NCBI GenBank assembly: GCA_021807265.1 | Contig: JAKAPH010000002.1 | Span: forward strand, 1-44,617 | Direction of reading: 5' to 3' | Origin: Actinomycetes bacterium | Lineage (GTDB): Bacteria > Actinomycetota > Acidimicrobiia > Acidimicrobiales > RAAP-2 | DNA length: 44,617 nt | Part shown: piece by piece, positions 35,933-44,517 of the stretch | How the letters are laid out: every line of letters starts with the position of its first letter | Numbering within the stretch: the first letter of the stretch is position 1 | Translations under genes and position numbers: made by a program | The notes under the pieces: model-generated | Seen by the model: the letters and a program-made list of their open reading frames with translations, nothing else | The model's database searches: none | Told to the model about the DNA's origin: nothing

Positions 35933-37522
35933 TCAGCCTTGCACGTTCGACGGCCGTCGGCCAGCGCGGCGCTGGCCGAGGGCGACCACCACGACGTAGG
36001 CGACGACGCCGATGATGAAGGCACCGGCGAACCGGATGATCAGGCCAAGTCCCACACTGGCGCTCGAGGCGGAGTACGCCGCGGCCATCGCGACCGCGGC
36101 CACGAGCGACGCCACGGTGCTGCGCCGGACGTGGACCGACCAGATGGTCGAGGTGATCGAGACCCGGTGGCGCGAGAGGGTGGCCAGGGCCGCGACGGCC
36201 GCGACCGTGTAGGAGATCGAGACGCTCGAGGTCAGCGCGGCGATCGAGTGGCGCCCGAAGGCGAGCGCGAGCGCGATGTTGAGGCCGTTCTGGAACAGGT
36301 AGAGCACGAAGACGTGCCGGGCCCGCTGCATCGCCTGGAGGCCGCGGATGCAGAGCATGTAGATGGTGAAGCCCGGCATGCCCGCGGCGAGGACCGCGAG
36401 CACGGTGCCCGCAGCGAGGGTGTGGGTCGCGTTGACGTGGTTGAGCACGGCGACGAGGGGCTGGCTGAGGATGATGAACCCGACGGTGCAGGGCACGATG
36501 ATCACCAGCGACTGGCGAAGGCCGAAGCGGAGTCGCTCGCTGAACCCGCCGTAGTCCTCGTCGGTGGCCATGCGCGAGAGCTGCGGCGCGAGCGAGCTCA
36601 GCACCGAGACCACGATCACCGCGTAGGGGATGAGGAAGAACGACCAGCCGTAGGTGTAGGCGCTGACGGGACCGTTGCCCCCGACCCCGAAGGCGAGCGC
36701 GAGGATCACGTAGAGCGACGCCTGGTTCGCGACGACCACGAGTAGGGTCCACCCGCCGAGGCGCGCGATGGCGTGCAGGGCGGGATCGTGGCGGTCCAAG
36801 CGCGGGCCGATGCGCCAGAGGTCGCTGCGCGCGAGCGAGGGGAGCAGGAAGAGGAACTGCACCGCGACCCCGAGCGTCGTGCCGAGCCCGAGCCAGAGCA
36901 AGTCGTGCGAGCCGGGCAACTGGGCGAGCACCGGCGTCGGGTCGACGAGGTGGAACCAGATCAGCACGATGATCGCGATGACGTTGTTCGCCACCGGCAC
37001 CCAGGCCGGGGCGCCGAAGCGTTGGCGCACGTTGAGCAGCGCCGTGGCGAGGCCGATGAGCCCGTAGAAGAGTATCTGGGGGACGAACCAGCGCAGCAGC
37101 TCGGTGGCGACCCGGCGCTGGTTGAGCAGCAGCGTCGCCGCGTGGCCCGAGTCGAGCTGGTGCAGCGCGGTGAAACCGTCGATGATCCACGGCGCGCAGA
37201 TCCACGCGATGACGGACCCGATGAGGAGCGTGATCACCGACGCGGTGAGCACCGTGGAGATCGAGTGCCACGCCCGGCGCTCGCCGTCCATCGCCAGCCG
37301 CTCGACGAACACCGGGATATAGGTCGCGATCATGATCCCGCCGAGCACGAGGTCGAAGAGCATGTTCGGGATCGTGTTGGCGAGGTTGAAGGCGTCCGCG
37401 AGCGGGGTGAACCCGAGCACCCAGACGAGGACGAAGACGCGCAGCAGTCCCGTCAATCGAGAGGCGAGTGTGCCGCTCGCCATGGACAGGACGCGCGAGG
37501 AGTGGCTAGACGTCGTGCTCAT
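35933..37522 (-). CDS. murJ: Lipid II flippase MurJ (MviN)
   Basis: A 529-residue polytopic MOP-superfamily protein with about 14 predicted helices, moving lipid II across the membrane for peptidoglycan synthesis. The N-terminal SGTLASRLTGLLRVFVLVWVLGF...LANTIPNMLFDLVLGGIMIATYIPVFV is the MurJ signature. ATG at 37522 overlaps the stop of the DUF6049-like gene (ATGA). The position beside that gene and near trxB matches M. tuberculosis Rv3910, but without the extra kinase-like C-terminal domain found there. Confidence 0.95.
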   Translation of the reverse strand: MSTTSSHSSRVLSMASGTLASRLTGLLRVFVLVWVLGFTPLADAFNLANTIPNMLFDLVLGGIMIATYIPVFVERLAMDGERRAWHSISTVLTASVITLLIGSVIAWICAPWIIDGFTALHQLDSGHAATLLLNQRRVATELLRWFVPQILFYGLIGLATALLNVRQRFGAPAWVPVANNVIAIIVLIWFHLVDPTPVLAQLPGSHDLLWLGLGTTLGVAVQFLFLLPSLARSDLWRIGPRLDRHDPALHAIARLGGWTLLVVVANQASLYVILALAFGVGGNGPVSAYTYGWSFFLIPYAVIVVSVLSSLAPQLSRMATDEDYGGFSERLRFGLRQSLVIIVPCTVGFIILSQPLVAVLNHVNATHTLAAGTVLAVLAAGMPGFTIYMLCIRGLQAMQRARHVFVLYLFQNGLNIALALAFGRHSIAALTSSVSISYTVAAVAALATLSRHRVSITSTIWSVHVRRSTVASLVAAVAMAAAYSASSASVGLGLIIRFAGAFIIGVVAYVVVVALGQRRAGRRPSNVQG

Positions 37523-39471
37523 CGGGCGTGGCGACCCCTCGAGCGGCGCCGGTACGTCCGCCACCACCACGCCGCGAGCACCAGCAGTGACGCGAGGGTC
37601 AGCAGGTACCCGACCACCGATGAGCCGGCGATGCGCACCTGGATGGCCGCGTGGGCGAGCAGGACCTGCTCGTTCGGCGTGGTCACGTTCACCTGGAGCG
37701 TGAGGCTGCTGCCGCGCCGACTCACGGCCGGCACGCGAACCGACGTCGTCGGGGCGCCGAGGGTCACCACGACGTTGGAACCCTTGGGGAAGTGCAGCTG
37801 GTTGGTGAGCAGGTGCACGACCGCGGTGATCGTGTACGGCGCGGTGCTGTGCAGCGTGATCGGCAACGCCGTGCCCGGTCCGGCGAGGGTGATGGCGCTC
37901 GGGTCCACGGTGAACTTCGAGAGCTGCGCGTTGAGGTTCGCCGCGGCCACGTTGATGGCGTTCTGGCGCGCCTGAGCGCTACCCGTCGTTTCGGTGCGCG
38001 CCGTCGCGACGCGAAGGGCGAAGGCGACCGCGTGGTCGGTGATGGCCTGGCTGAAGGAGTCGACCTGGATGGCGAGCGCGGTGATCGAGTCGACGTTGCG
38101 CGCGCTCCAGTGCGACGGCGTGACGGCGAGCAGGGTCCGGGTGGCGGGCGAGCCGTCACTGGCGACCAGCGAGGAGGTGAACGAGGGGACGAGGCTGCTC
38201 GCCACGACGAAGGGGTCCGAGGTCAGTCCCGAGGCGACCTGGTTGAAGAACGGGATCGACGTCATCGTCGCGGGGACCGTGATGATCACCGACCGGCTGG
38301 CGGGCGCGTTGGGGGCCTCGAAGTGCAAGAAGGCGAGCGTGGCGAGCATGATCGCCGCCCGGCGACCGGGCTCGATCGCGCCGTCGACGGCGAGCTGGGA
38401 GAGCGGCTGGTCGTCGGCGAGGGCGACCGTCGAACCGGCGTCGGTGAGATGGAACGGGGCACCCCAGTTGAGCGTCGTCGACGGCTCGACGGTAAGACGG
38501 CTTTCGGGCACGACGACGTCGGACACCCCGGCCGTGGCGAGTGCGGCGACGCTCGCCGCGGACGGGTCACCCTGGAGCAGGACCGGCGCGTCAAGGTAGC
38601 GCCCGGTGATGGCCCCGACGAGTTCGCTCGCCAGGTTGAGCTGGGTCTTCACCTCGTCGCCGAGCCCATTCGCCGCGAGCCCGGCGAAGTCGACGTCGCG
38701 CGGCGGGGCGTTGATGATTCGGTGCAACGGGCTCGCGACCGCGTGGTTCAGGGCGTCACGCCACGGCGCGCCACTCGCGCCCGCGTCGTAGGCGCTCGCC
38801 AATGTCTCGTAGTTGGCGCTGACCGTGAGCGGCAGCGTTGGTCGACGGCTGATCGCGGTCAGCACGGCCGCGGTGCGCACGCGTTTGGACCACGTCCCCG
38901 CGCCGAGCGTCGTGATCCAGGTGAGCCGCAGCGGGGTCGCGACCGGCACGGTCTGGACCGCGACGAGGGACCACTCCACGGTGGTCGTGCCGCCCGCGGT
39001 GACGGCGTAGCGAAGCGGGTAGACGCCGTCACAGGTCGCCCCGGCGCAACGCAGGCGCAAGCGGGGGAGCGGACCGCAGTGGCCCCGGCTCGTGAGGGGC
39101 TGGCCCGTGAAGATGACGACCGTGACCGAGCTCGAGCGCGCCGCCGTGCAGTCGGGCTGGAAGGAGCCGGTCGAGGCGGTGGCCCCGCCCGCGACGCCGA
39201 CGCCTGAGACGATGGGTGCGATCTGGGAGCGCATGACGATCCGCGGGTAGAGCGCGAGCGACGCACGTGTCCCCGCGCTCGGGTGGGCGAAGGCCATGGT
39301 GATCTTGATCCTTGCGGTGCCCGATGGCGACATGACCGCCGAGGCGTCCTGGTGCTCGATGGTGAAGACCGGCGTCGTCGCGGCGCCCGAGGCCGAGGGC
39401 CACGTGATCGTCGCGAGGCCGAGGAGTACCACGCTGAGCGCCCGCCACCAGGTCGAAAAACGGTGGAACAT
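37519..39471 (-). CDS. DUF6049-like secreted, membrane-anchored protein
   Basis: A 650-residue exported protein: N-terminal signal peptide (FSTWWRALSVVLLGLATITWPSASGAA), a large extracytoplasmic part and a C-terminal transmembrane helix (VVGYLLTLASLLVLAAWWW) with a basic tail. By position before murJ it corresponds to Rv3909 of M. tuberculosis (DUF6049). The function is unknown; coupling with murJ through a 4-bp overlap suggests a role in cell-wall precursor export. ATG at 39471 is 8 nt after TAGCCT and lacks a ribosome binding site. Confidence 0.82.
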   Translation of the reverse strand: MFHRFSTWWRALSVVLLGLATITWPSASGAATTPVFTIEHQDASAVMSPSGTARIKITMAFAHPSAGTRASLALYPRIVMRSQIAPIVSGVGVAGGATASTGSFQPDCTAARSSSVTVVIFTGQPLTSRGHCGPLPRLRLRCAGATCDGVYPLRYAVTAGGTTTVEWSLVAVQTVPVATPLRLTWITTLGAGTWSKRVRTAAVLTAISRRPTLPLTVSANYETLASAYDAGASGAPWRDALNHAVASPLHRIINAPPRDVDFAGLAANGLGDEVKTQLNLASELVGAITGRYLDAPVLLQGDPSAASVAALATAGVSDVVVPESRLTVEPSTTLNWGAPFHLTDAGSTVALADDQPLSQLAVDGAIEPGRRAAIMLATLAFLHFEAPNAPASRSVIITVPATMTSIPFFNQVASGLTSDPFVVASSLVPSFTSSLVASDGSPATRTLLAVTPSHWSARNVDSITALAIQVDSFSQAITDHAVAFALRVATARTETTGSAQARQNAINVAAANLNAQLSKFTVDPSAITLAGPGTALPITLHSTAPYTITAVVHLLTNQLHFPKGSNVVVTLGAPTTSVRVPAVSRRGSSLTLQVNVTTPNEQVLLAHAAIQVRIAGSSVVGYLLTLASLLVLAAWWWRTYRRRSRGRHAR

Positions 39472-39479
39472 GCAGACCC

Positions 39480-39485
39480 AGGCTA
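39480..39485 (-). promoter_or_regulatory. -10 element TAGCCT of a leaderless promoter
   Basis: On the minus strand TAGCCT is 8 nt before the ATG of the DUF6049-like gene, in the 68-bp divergent spacer with pcnA. Confidence 0.45.
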
Positions 39486-39539
39486 CCGTCGCGGTTGACG
39501 GGCCACGGGCCCAACTACCCTTCATGGCGAGTGTTGTCA

Positions 39540-40958
39540 ATGGAGCAAGCCCACGGACGGCTGGTCGAACTAGCCGATTTGGCCCGACCCCTCGCGCGCG
39601 TCTTCGCCGACGAGGGGTTCTCCCTGTACGCCGTCGGCGGCTCGGTGCGCGACGCGCTGCTCGGCGAGCCCCGCCGCGAGGACTTCGAGATCGACTTCAC
39701 CACCAACGCCCGGCCCGACGACGTGGCGCGGCTGATGGCCCGCGTCTGCACGACGCTCTGGGAGCAGGGACGGGCCTTCGGGACCCTCGGGGGCGTCATC
39801 CGCAGCAACGGCGTCAAGGCCGAGGTCACGACGTTCCGCTCCGAGGCCTACGTCGACCACTCGCGCAAGCCGGCCGTCGAGTGGGGCGACTCGCTCGAGG
39901 TCGACCTCAGCCGCCGCGACTTCACCATCAACGCGTTGGCCCTGGACGTGATCGCGCTGGCCGACGAGACGCCCGGCGTCCAGACCCTCTTTGACTACCA
40001 CCACGGCTTCGTCGACCTCTTCGAGCGGCGGCTCCGCACGCCCACCGACCCCGTCCGGCTCTTCCAGGACGATCCCCTGCGCATGCTGCGCGCGGCGCGC
40101 TTCGCGGCGCGTTTCGACCTGTCCATCGACGAGTCGCTCGAGGCGGCCGCGACCGCGATGGCCGAGTCGTTGACCAAGGTCTCGGTGGAGCGGATCCGCG
40201 GCGAGCTCGACCTATTGCTGCTGACGACGCGGCCCTCGATCGGCCTGGACTTCATCGTGCGAACCGGGCTCGCGGACCAGTTCGTCCCCGAGCTGCCGAG
40301 GCTGCAGCTCGAGCAGGACCCGATCCACCAGCACAAGGACGTCCTCAAGCACACCTGGGCCGTGGTGGACAAGACGTCGCCCAACCTCACCCTGCGCCTG
40401 GCCGCGCTCTTCCACGACATCGGCAAGCCCAACACCCGCGCCATCTCCGACGAGGGCGTCACGTTCCGCTTCCACGAGATCGTGGGCGCGAAGCTGACGC
40501 GCAAGCGCATGACGGCCCTGAAGTACCCCCAGGCGATGATCGACGACGTGCGCACGCTCGTCGAGCTGCACCTGCGCTTTCACACCTACAAGATGGGCTG
40601 GAGCGACCGCGCGGTGCGCCGCTACGTGCGCGACGCCGGGCACCTGCTCAACGAACTCAACGAACTCACGCGCTGTGACGCGACGACGCGCAACTTGCGC
40701 AAGGCCGCGACCTTCGCCAAGCGGATGGACGAGCTGGAGATCCGCATCGAGGAGGTCCGCGCCAACGAGGACCTCAGCCGCCTGCGCCCCGCGCTCGACG
40801 GCGTCGCCGTGATGGCACTCCTGCAGATCCCCCCGGGCCCGGTGGTCGGCCGGGCGCTCGACTTCTTGATGGAGATCCGTCTCGACGAGGGCGAGATCGA
40901 CCCCGTCGACGCCGCGCAGCGGCTCAGCGCCTGGTGGGCCGAACAGGGCCAGACGTGA
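39540..40958 (+). CDS. pcnA: CCA tRNA nucleotidyltransferase / poly(A) polymerase family
   Basis: A 472-residue class II nucleotidyltransferase, adding or repairing the 3' CCA of tRNAs (or poly(A); the two cannot be separated here). The head domain has YAVGGSVRDALLGEPRREDFEIDFTT with the metal-binding acidic residues, then RRDFTINALA and DPLRMLRAARFAARF; a C-terminal HD domain (LFHDIGKPNTR) suggests phosphatase/phosphodiesterase activity as in mycobacterial PcnA. ATG at 39540 has GGCGAG upstream. Divergent from the DUF6049 gene. Confidence 0.95.
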   Translation: MEQAHGRLVELADLARPLARVFADEGFSLYAVGGSVRDALLGEPRREDFEIDFTTNARPDDVARLMARVCTTLWEQGRAFGTLGGVIRSNGVKAEVTTFRSEAYVDHSRKPAVEWGDSLEVDLSRRDFTINALALDVIALADETPGVQTLFDYHHGFVDLFERRLRTPTDPVRLFQDDPLRMLRAARFAARFDLSIDESLEAAATAMAESLTKVSVERIRGELDLLLLTTRPSIGLDFIVRTGLADQFVPELPRLQLEQDPIHQHKDVLKHTWAVVDKTSPNLTLRLAALFHDIGKPNTRAISDEGVTFRFHEIVGAKLTRKRMTALKYPQAMIDDVRTLVELHLRFHTYKMGWSDRAVRRYVRDAGHLLNELNELTRCDATTRNLRKAATFAKRMDELEIRIEEVRANEDLSRLRPALDGVAVMALLQIPPGPVVGRALDFLMEIRLDEGEIDPVDAAQRLSAWWAEQGQT

Positions 40959-40994
40959 CAAAACCCCGCCGCTCGAGCGAGCGGCGGGGTTTTG
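40959..40994. terminator. Bidirectional intrinsic terminator
   Basis: Perfect 17-bp inverted repeat (40959-40975 and 40978-40994) with GC-rich core flanked by AAAA and TTTT, directly after the pcnA stop and before the ino1 stop. It can end transcription from both sides. Confidence 0.95.
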
Positions 40995-41003
40995 CGCAGT
41001 GGC

Positions 41004-42098
41004 TTACGGCCAGACGGGGTTCGCGGCGGCGTCGTTCGCGAACGCCTCGACCATGTTGTGGGCCTCGTCGTCGTGGAACTGCACCGGCGGCGACTTCATG
41101 AAGTACGCCGAGGGGCCGATGACCGGTCCGCCGATGCCGCGGTCGAGCGCGATCTTGGCGCAGCGCACCGCGTCGATGATGACCCCGGCCGAGTTGGGCG
41201 AGTCCCATACCTCGAGCTTGAGCTCGACGTTGAGCGGCACGTCGCCGAAGTTGCGGCCCTCCATGCGGATGTAGGCCCACTTGCGGTCCAGCAGCCACGG
41301 CACGTGGTCGCTCGGGCCGATGTGGATGTTCTCGGCCTCGAGGTGGCTGCTCTCGAGCTGCGAGGTGACCGACTGGGTCTTGGAGATCTTCTTGGACTCG
41401 AGCCGCTCGCGGTCGAGCATGTTCTTGAAGTCCATGTTGCCGCCCACGTTGAGCTGGTAGGTGCGGTCCAGGGTCAGGCCGCGGTCCTCGAAGAGGCGGG
41501 TGAGGATGCGGTGCACGATGGTCGCGCCGACCTGGCTCTTGATGTCGTCGCCGATGATCGGCACGCCAGCGTCGGCGAACTTCTTCGCCCACACGGGGTC
41601 CGAGGCGATGAAGACGGGGATCGCGTTGACGAAGGCGACGCCGGCGTCGATCGCGGCCTGGGCGTAGAAGCGCTGGGCCTCCTCGGAGCCGACCGGGAGG
41701 TAGGAGACCAGCACGTGGGCACCCGAGTCACGCAGGGCCTTGACGACGTCGACGGCCTCGGCCGGGGACTCCTCGATGACCTCGCGGTAGTACTTGTTCA
41801 GTCCGTCCAGTGTCGGGCCGCGCTGCACGGTGACGCCGAGCGACGGCACGGTCGCGAACTTGATCGTGTTGTTCTGCCCGCCGTCGATGGCCTTGCCGAG
41901 GTCGTTGCCGACCTTGGAGGCGTCGACGTCGAAGGCGAGGACGAACTCGAGGTCGCTCACGTGGTAGTCGCCGAGCACGACGTGCATGAGGCCCGGGACG
42001 TCGTCGCCGGCCTTGGCGTCCTTGTAATACGTCACGCCTTGAATGAGTGAGCTCGCGCAGTTTCCAACGCCAGCGATCGCCACTCGAATCTTGTCCAT
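41004..42098 (-). CDS. ino1: myo-Inositol-1-phosphate synthase
   Basis: A 364-residue enzyme converting glucose 6-phosphate to inositol 1-phosphate with bound NAD, the first step toward phosphatidylinositol and mycothiol. The NAD site is [16 protein letters not shown] at the N-terminus; the actinobacterial core [34 protein letters not shown] and [13 protein letters not shown] are clear. ATG at 42098 has AAAGGAG upstream. It follows the PadR gene by 23 bp, the same pair as Rv0047c-Rv0046c. Confidence 0.97.
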   Translation of the reverse strand: MDKIRVAIAGVGNCASSLIQGVTYYKDAKAGDDVPGLMHVVLGDYHVSDLEFVLAFDVDASKVGNDLGKAIDGGQNNTIKFATVPSLGVTVQRGPTLDGLNKYYREVIEESPAEAVDVVKALRDSGAHVLVSYLPVGSEEAQRFYAQAAIDAGVAFVNAIPVFIASDPVWAKKFADAGVPIIGDDIKSQVGATIVHRILTRLFEDRGLTLDRTYQLNVGGNMDFKNMLDRERLESKKISKTQSVTSQLESSHLEAENIHIGPSDHVPWLLDRKWAYIRMEGRNFGDVPLNVELKLEVWDSPNSAGVIIDAVRCAKIALDRGIGGPVIGPSAYFMKSPPVQFHDDEAHNMVEAFANDAAANPVWP

Positions 42099-42121
42099 GG
42101 CGCTCCTTTCTGCTTCTAGTC

Positions 42122-42742
42122 TCACTTCGCGTCTTTGGCGAAGCTGTGGTGGTTACTGCGTTCGGTGGTCAACAGGCTGTCGATCCACGCGAGGTCCAAC
42201 TCGACCGCCTGCGCGGCGTGCTGCATCACGCTGCGGGCGTACGAGTCGAGTTCGTCGTTCGCGGCACCGGCGCGGACTTCGGCCAGGCGCGAGACGAGGT
42301 CGGTGCGGCGACGCTCGAGGAGCGCCACGCGCAGGGCGGGGGTGAGGTACTTCGCGAGCGCCACGCGCATCGTGAAGTTCTTGCCGTCGTCCATGGTGGA
42401 GGGGTCCGCGAGCAGCTCGGCGAACTCCTGGCGACCGCGATCGGTGATGCGGTAGACCTTGCGGCCGCGACGTCCGATGCCCGAGGTCGCGCGCAGCGCG
42501 CGCAGCGACGCCCGCTCACCCGAGAGCGAGCCCGTCGAGAGCGCGCTGAAGCGCGACTCGGTGGCGGCCACGGCCTCGACGCTGCCGTGGCGCTCGAGGC
42601 GCGCGAGGGCGGGGTAGATCGACCCGAAGGACACGTTGCTCGAGATGCCGAGGCGCTCTCGCAACTGCGAGCGGATCTCGTAGCCATGATGGTCACGGTC
42701 CATGAGCAGGCCCAGAATGGCGATGTCCAACACGCGAGCCAT
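42122..42742 (-). CDS. PadR-family transcriptional regulator
   Basis: A 206-residue PadR repressor: N-terminal winged helix ([28 protein letters not shown]...[16 protein letters not shown], residues ~4-60) and a helical C-terminal dimerisation part. The winged helix is interrupted by an insert of about 30 residues ([19 protein letters not shown]...) before [14 protein letters not shown]. Two adjacent ATGs (42745, 42742) are possible starts. A perfect 12-bp palindrome just upstream is a candidate operator. It is cotranscribed with ino1 and may control it, as inferred from the conserved pair. Confidence 0.9.
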   Translation of the reverse strand: MARVLDIAILGLLMDRDHHGYEIRSQLRERLGISSNVSFGSIYPALARLERHGSVEAVAATESRFSALSTGSLSGERASLRALRATSGIGRRGRKVYRITDRGRQEFAELLADPSTMDDGKNFTMRVALAKYLTPALRVALLERRRTDLVSRLAEVRAGAANDELDSYARSVMQHAAQAVELDLAWIDSLLTTERSNHHSFAKDAK

Positions 42743-42751
42743 CATATCAAA

Positions 42752-42763
42752 TCGATATATCGA
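42752..42763. promoter_or_regulatory. Palindromic operator candidate upstream of padR
   Basis: TCGATATATCGA, a perfect 12-bp palindrome ending 6 bp before the first padR ATG. Place and symmetry fit binding of a dimeric repressor, most simply PadR itself. Confidence 0.5.
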
Positions 42764-42804
42764 ACGTGACATGTGGGTGGCGGGCCATGGACGGCGGGGC
42801 GCTG

Positions 42805-42810
42805 TAGTCT
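42805..42810 (+). promoter_or_regulatory. -10 element TAGTCT of a leaderless promoter
   Basis: TAGTCT is 6 nt before the ATG of the DUF5318 gene; no Shine-Dalgarno sequence. Confidence 0.5.
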
Positions 42811-42816
42811 CACCCA

Positions 42817-43227
42817 ATGGATCGCACGCTACGCACCACCTCGGCCGATGGGGCAGTCGTCGAGTTCGGGCTCGTGCGCCACGCGCTGCTCGAGAAGCTC
42901 GCCACGGGTCTGCTTCGCCCCGAGGACGTGTGCGACGCGCACCCCGAGTTGCTGCGCGCGGCGCGAAACATCGGTCGCTCGAGTGGCGAGCAGTGCCCGG
43001 TCTGTCACGACAGCGAGCTCGTCGAGGTGACCTATGTCTTCGGTGCTCGGCTGCCCGCGGGGGGCACGTGCCCGACGTCGCGCGCCGAGCTGGCCAAGCT
43101 CGAGCGGCGCGAGGAGCCGGTGCAGTGCTACGCCGTCGAGGTCTGCGCCGCGTGCCACTTCCACCACCTGGCGAGGCGGTGGGGTGCCGGCGGCCGGACT
43201 CGTCGGGCGGTTCGCGGCCGAGCCTAA
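42817..43227 (+). CDS. DUF5318 family zinc-ribbon-like protein
   Basis: A 136-residue actinobacterial protein matching the Rv0049 (DUF5318) type by sequence layout and by position next to padR-ino1. The N-terminal half is helical (ALLEKLATGLLRPEDVCDAHPELLRAARNIG); CPVC near residue 60 and CAAC near residue 109 form a likely zinc-binding pair. Function unknown. The start is supported by TAGTCT 6 nt upstream. Its stop TAA overlaps the -10 of panB. Confidence 0.85.
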   Translation: MDRTLRTTSADGAVVEFGLVRHALLEKLATGLLRPEDVCDAHPELLRAARNIGRSSGEQCPVCHDSELVEVTYVFGARLPAGGTCPTSRAELAKLERREEPVQCYAVEVCAACHFHHLARRWGAGGRTRRAVRGRA

Positions 43228-43230
43228 AGT
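43225..43230 (+). promoter_or_regulatory. -10 element TAAAGT of a leaderless promoter
   Basis: TAAAGT is 6 nt before the panB GTG and shares its first three bases with the stop codon of the DUF5318 gene. Confidence 0.5.
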
Positions 43231-43236
43231 TGAGTC

Positions 43237-44058
43237 GTGAGCCTGAGCGCATTGACCCTGCGCACCCGCAAGCGCCGTCACGGCGCCGAGCCGATCGTCA
43301 TGGTCACGGCCTATGACGAGCCGGGTGCCCGCTACGTGGACGCGGCCGGCGTCGACATGATCCTGGTGGGCGACTCGGTCGCCAACGTGGTGCTCGGCCA
43401 GGCCGACACCCTGCACGTGACCATGGCCGACATGGTCCACCACGTCAGTGCGGTGGCCGCGGCGCGCCCGGCGGCCCACCTCGTCGCCGACATGCCCTGG
43501 CTGAGTTACCACCTGGGCGAGTTCGAGGCGGTGGCCAACGGCGCCGCACTCGTTCGCGCGGGCGCCGAGAGCGTGAAGCTCGAGGGCGGGCGTAACCGCC
43601 TGAGCGTGGTGCGAGCGCTGCTCGACGCGGAGATCCCGGTCATGGGCCACCTGGGACTGACGCCCCAGAGCGTGCTCGCCTTCGGCGGGTTCAAGGTCCA
43701 GTCCAAGACCCGCGAGGCCGCCAACGCCCTGGTCGAGGATGCCCTGGCGCTACAAGAGGCGGGTGTCTACGCGATCGTGATCGAGGGAGTCCCGGCCGTG
43801 GTGGGCACGATGGTCACCGAGGCGCTCGAGGTCCCCACGATCGGCATCGGCGCTGGTCCGGACACCGACGGGCAGGTCCTGGTGTTCCACGATCTCCTGG
43901 GACTCTCCAACCGCAAGCCCGCCAAGTTCGTCCGCCAGTACGCGGACCTCGGCTCGGCCATCACCGAGGCGGTGTCGCGCTACCGCGACGACGTGCGCGC
44001 CGGGACGTTCCCCGACGACTCCGAGGTCTACCCGACGCCCGCGGGCTGGCTCGACTAG
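43237..44058 (+). CDS. panB: 3-Methyl-2-oxobutanoate hydroxymethyltransferase
   Basis: A 273-residue ketopantoate hydroxymethyltransferase, first committed enzyme of pantothenate and coenzyme A synthesis, using methylene-tetrahydrofolate. Motifs: MVTAYDEPGARYVDAAGVDMILVGDS, SVKLEGG, VMGHLGLTPQS, VIEGVPA and GIGAGPDTDGQVLVFHDLLG, all typical. GTG at 43237 has no ribosome binding site but TAAAGT lies 6 nt upstream. No panC or panD is in this window. Confidence 0.97.
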   Translation: MSLSALTLRTRKRRHGAEPIVMVTAYDEPGARYVDAAGVDMILVGDSVANVVLGQADTLHVTMADMVHHVSAVAAARPAAHLVADMPWLSYHLGEFEAVANGAALVRAGAESVKLEGGRNRLSVVRALLDAEIPVMGHLGLTPQSVLAFGGFKVQSKTREAANALVEDALALQEAGVYAIVIEGVPAVVGTMVTEALEVPTIGIGAGPDTDGQVLVFHDLLGLSNRKPAKFVRQYADLGSAITEAVSRYRDDVRAGTFPDDSEVYPTPAGWLD

Positions 44059-44078
44059 CCAAAAACGGGCCCCTGGGC

Positions 44079-44084
44079 TAGACT
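44079..44084 (+). promoter_or_regulatory. -10 element TAGACT, candidate rpsF promoter
   Basis: TAGACT lies 79 nt before the rpsF ATG and would start a leader with two hairpins (44091-44107, 44117-44135). Confidence 0.45.
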
Positions 44085-44090
44085 CATCGG

Positions 44091-44135
44091 TCCCATCGGT
44101 GATGGGAACGAACCCTGCTGCGTTTTCCGCGCAGC
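44091..44135 (+). promoter_or_regulatory. Structured rpsF leader
   Basis: Two hairpins: TCCCATC/GATGGGA with loop GGT (44091-44107) and GCTGCG/CGCAGC with loop TTTTCCG (44117-44135). rpsF leaders in many bacteria bind the S6:S18 complex through an unpaired CCG; the second loop contains CCG, so autoregulation is possible (inference). Confidence 0.45.
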
Positions 44136-44163
44136 CCGGCACGCCGGACCAGAGGGAAAGGAA

Positions 44164-44508
44164 ATGGCCATGAGGCCCTATGAGACCATGATCGTGTTCG
44201 ACACGACCGTCGACGCACAGTTGATCCAGGTAGCACTCGACCGAGCACTCGAGACGATCCGCACCAACGGTGGAACCCCCGGGACCATCGACCGTTGGGG
44301 CAAGCGCCCACTGGCGTACGAGATCAAGAAGCGCAAAGAGGGGTACTACGTGCTCGTCGAGTTCGCCGGCGAATCGACGACCGTCGACGAGTTGCACCGA
44401 ATCCTGACCCTCGCTGACGAGGTGCTGCGCTTCAAGATTCTTCGTCGAATCGAGCGGACCAGCCGTCGCGTCCCTGCGGCGGCGCGGGCTCGCTCCGAGG
44501 AAGCATAA
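44164..44508 (+). CDS. rpsF: 30S ribosomal protein S6
   Basis: A 114-residue S6 with the family start MRPYETMIVFD, the central IDRWGKRPLAYEIKKRKEGYYVLVEF and the ending EVLRFKILRRIE. ATG at 44164 follows GAGGGAAAGG; an internal ATG three codons later also fits. It heads the usual rpsF-ssb-rpsR-rplI operon; ssb begins 9 bp after its stop. Confidence 0.97.
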   Translation: MAMRPYETMIVFDTTVDAQLIQVALDRALETIRTNGGTPGTIDRWGKRPLAYEIKKRKEGYYVLVEFAGESTTVDELHRILTLADEVLRFKILRRIERTSRRVPAAARARSEEA

Positions 44509-44517
44509 GGAGAGCTG

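Noticed and set aside
44055-44081. Inverted repeat CTAGCC/GGCTAG after panB as terminator
   Set aside because: Short stem, long loop, no T tract, and it overlaps the rpsF -10 candidate; probably chance.
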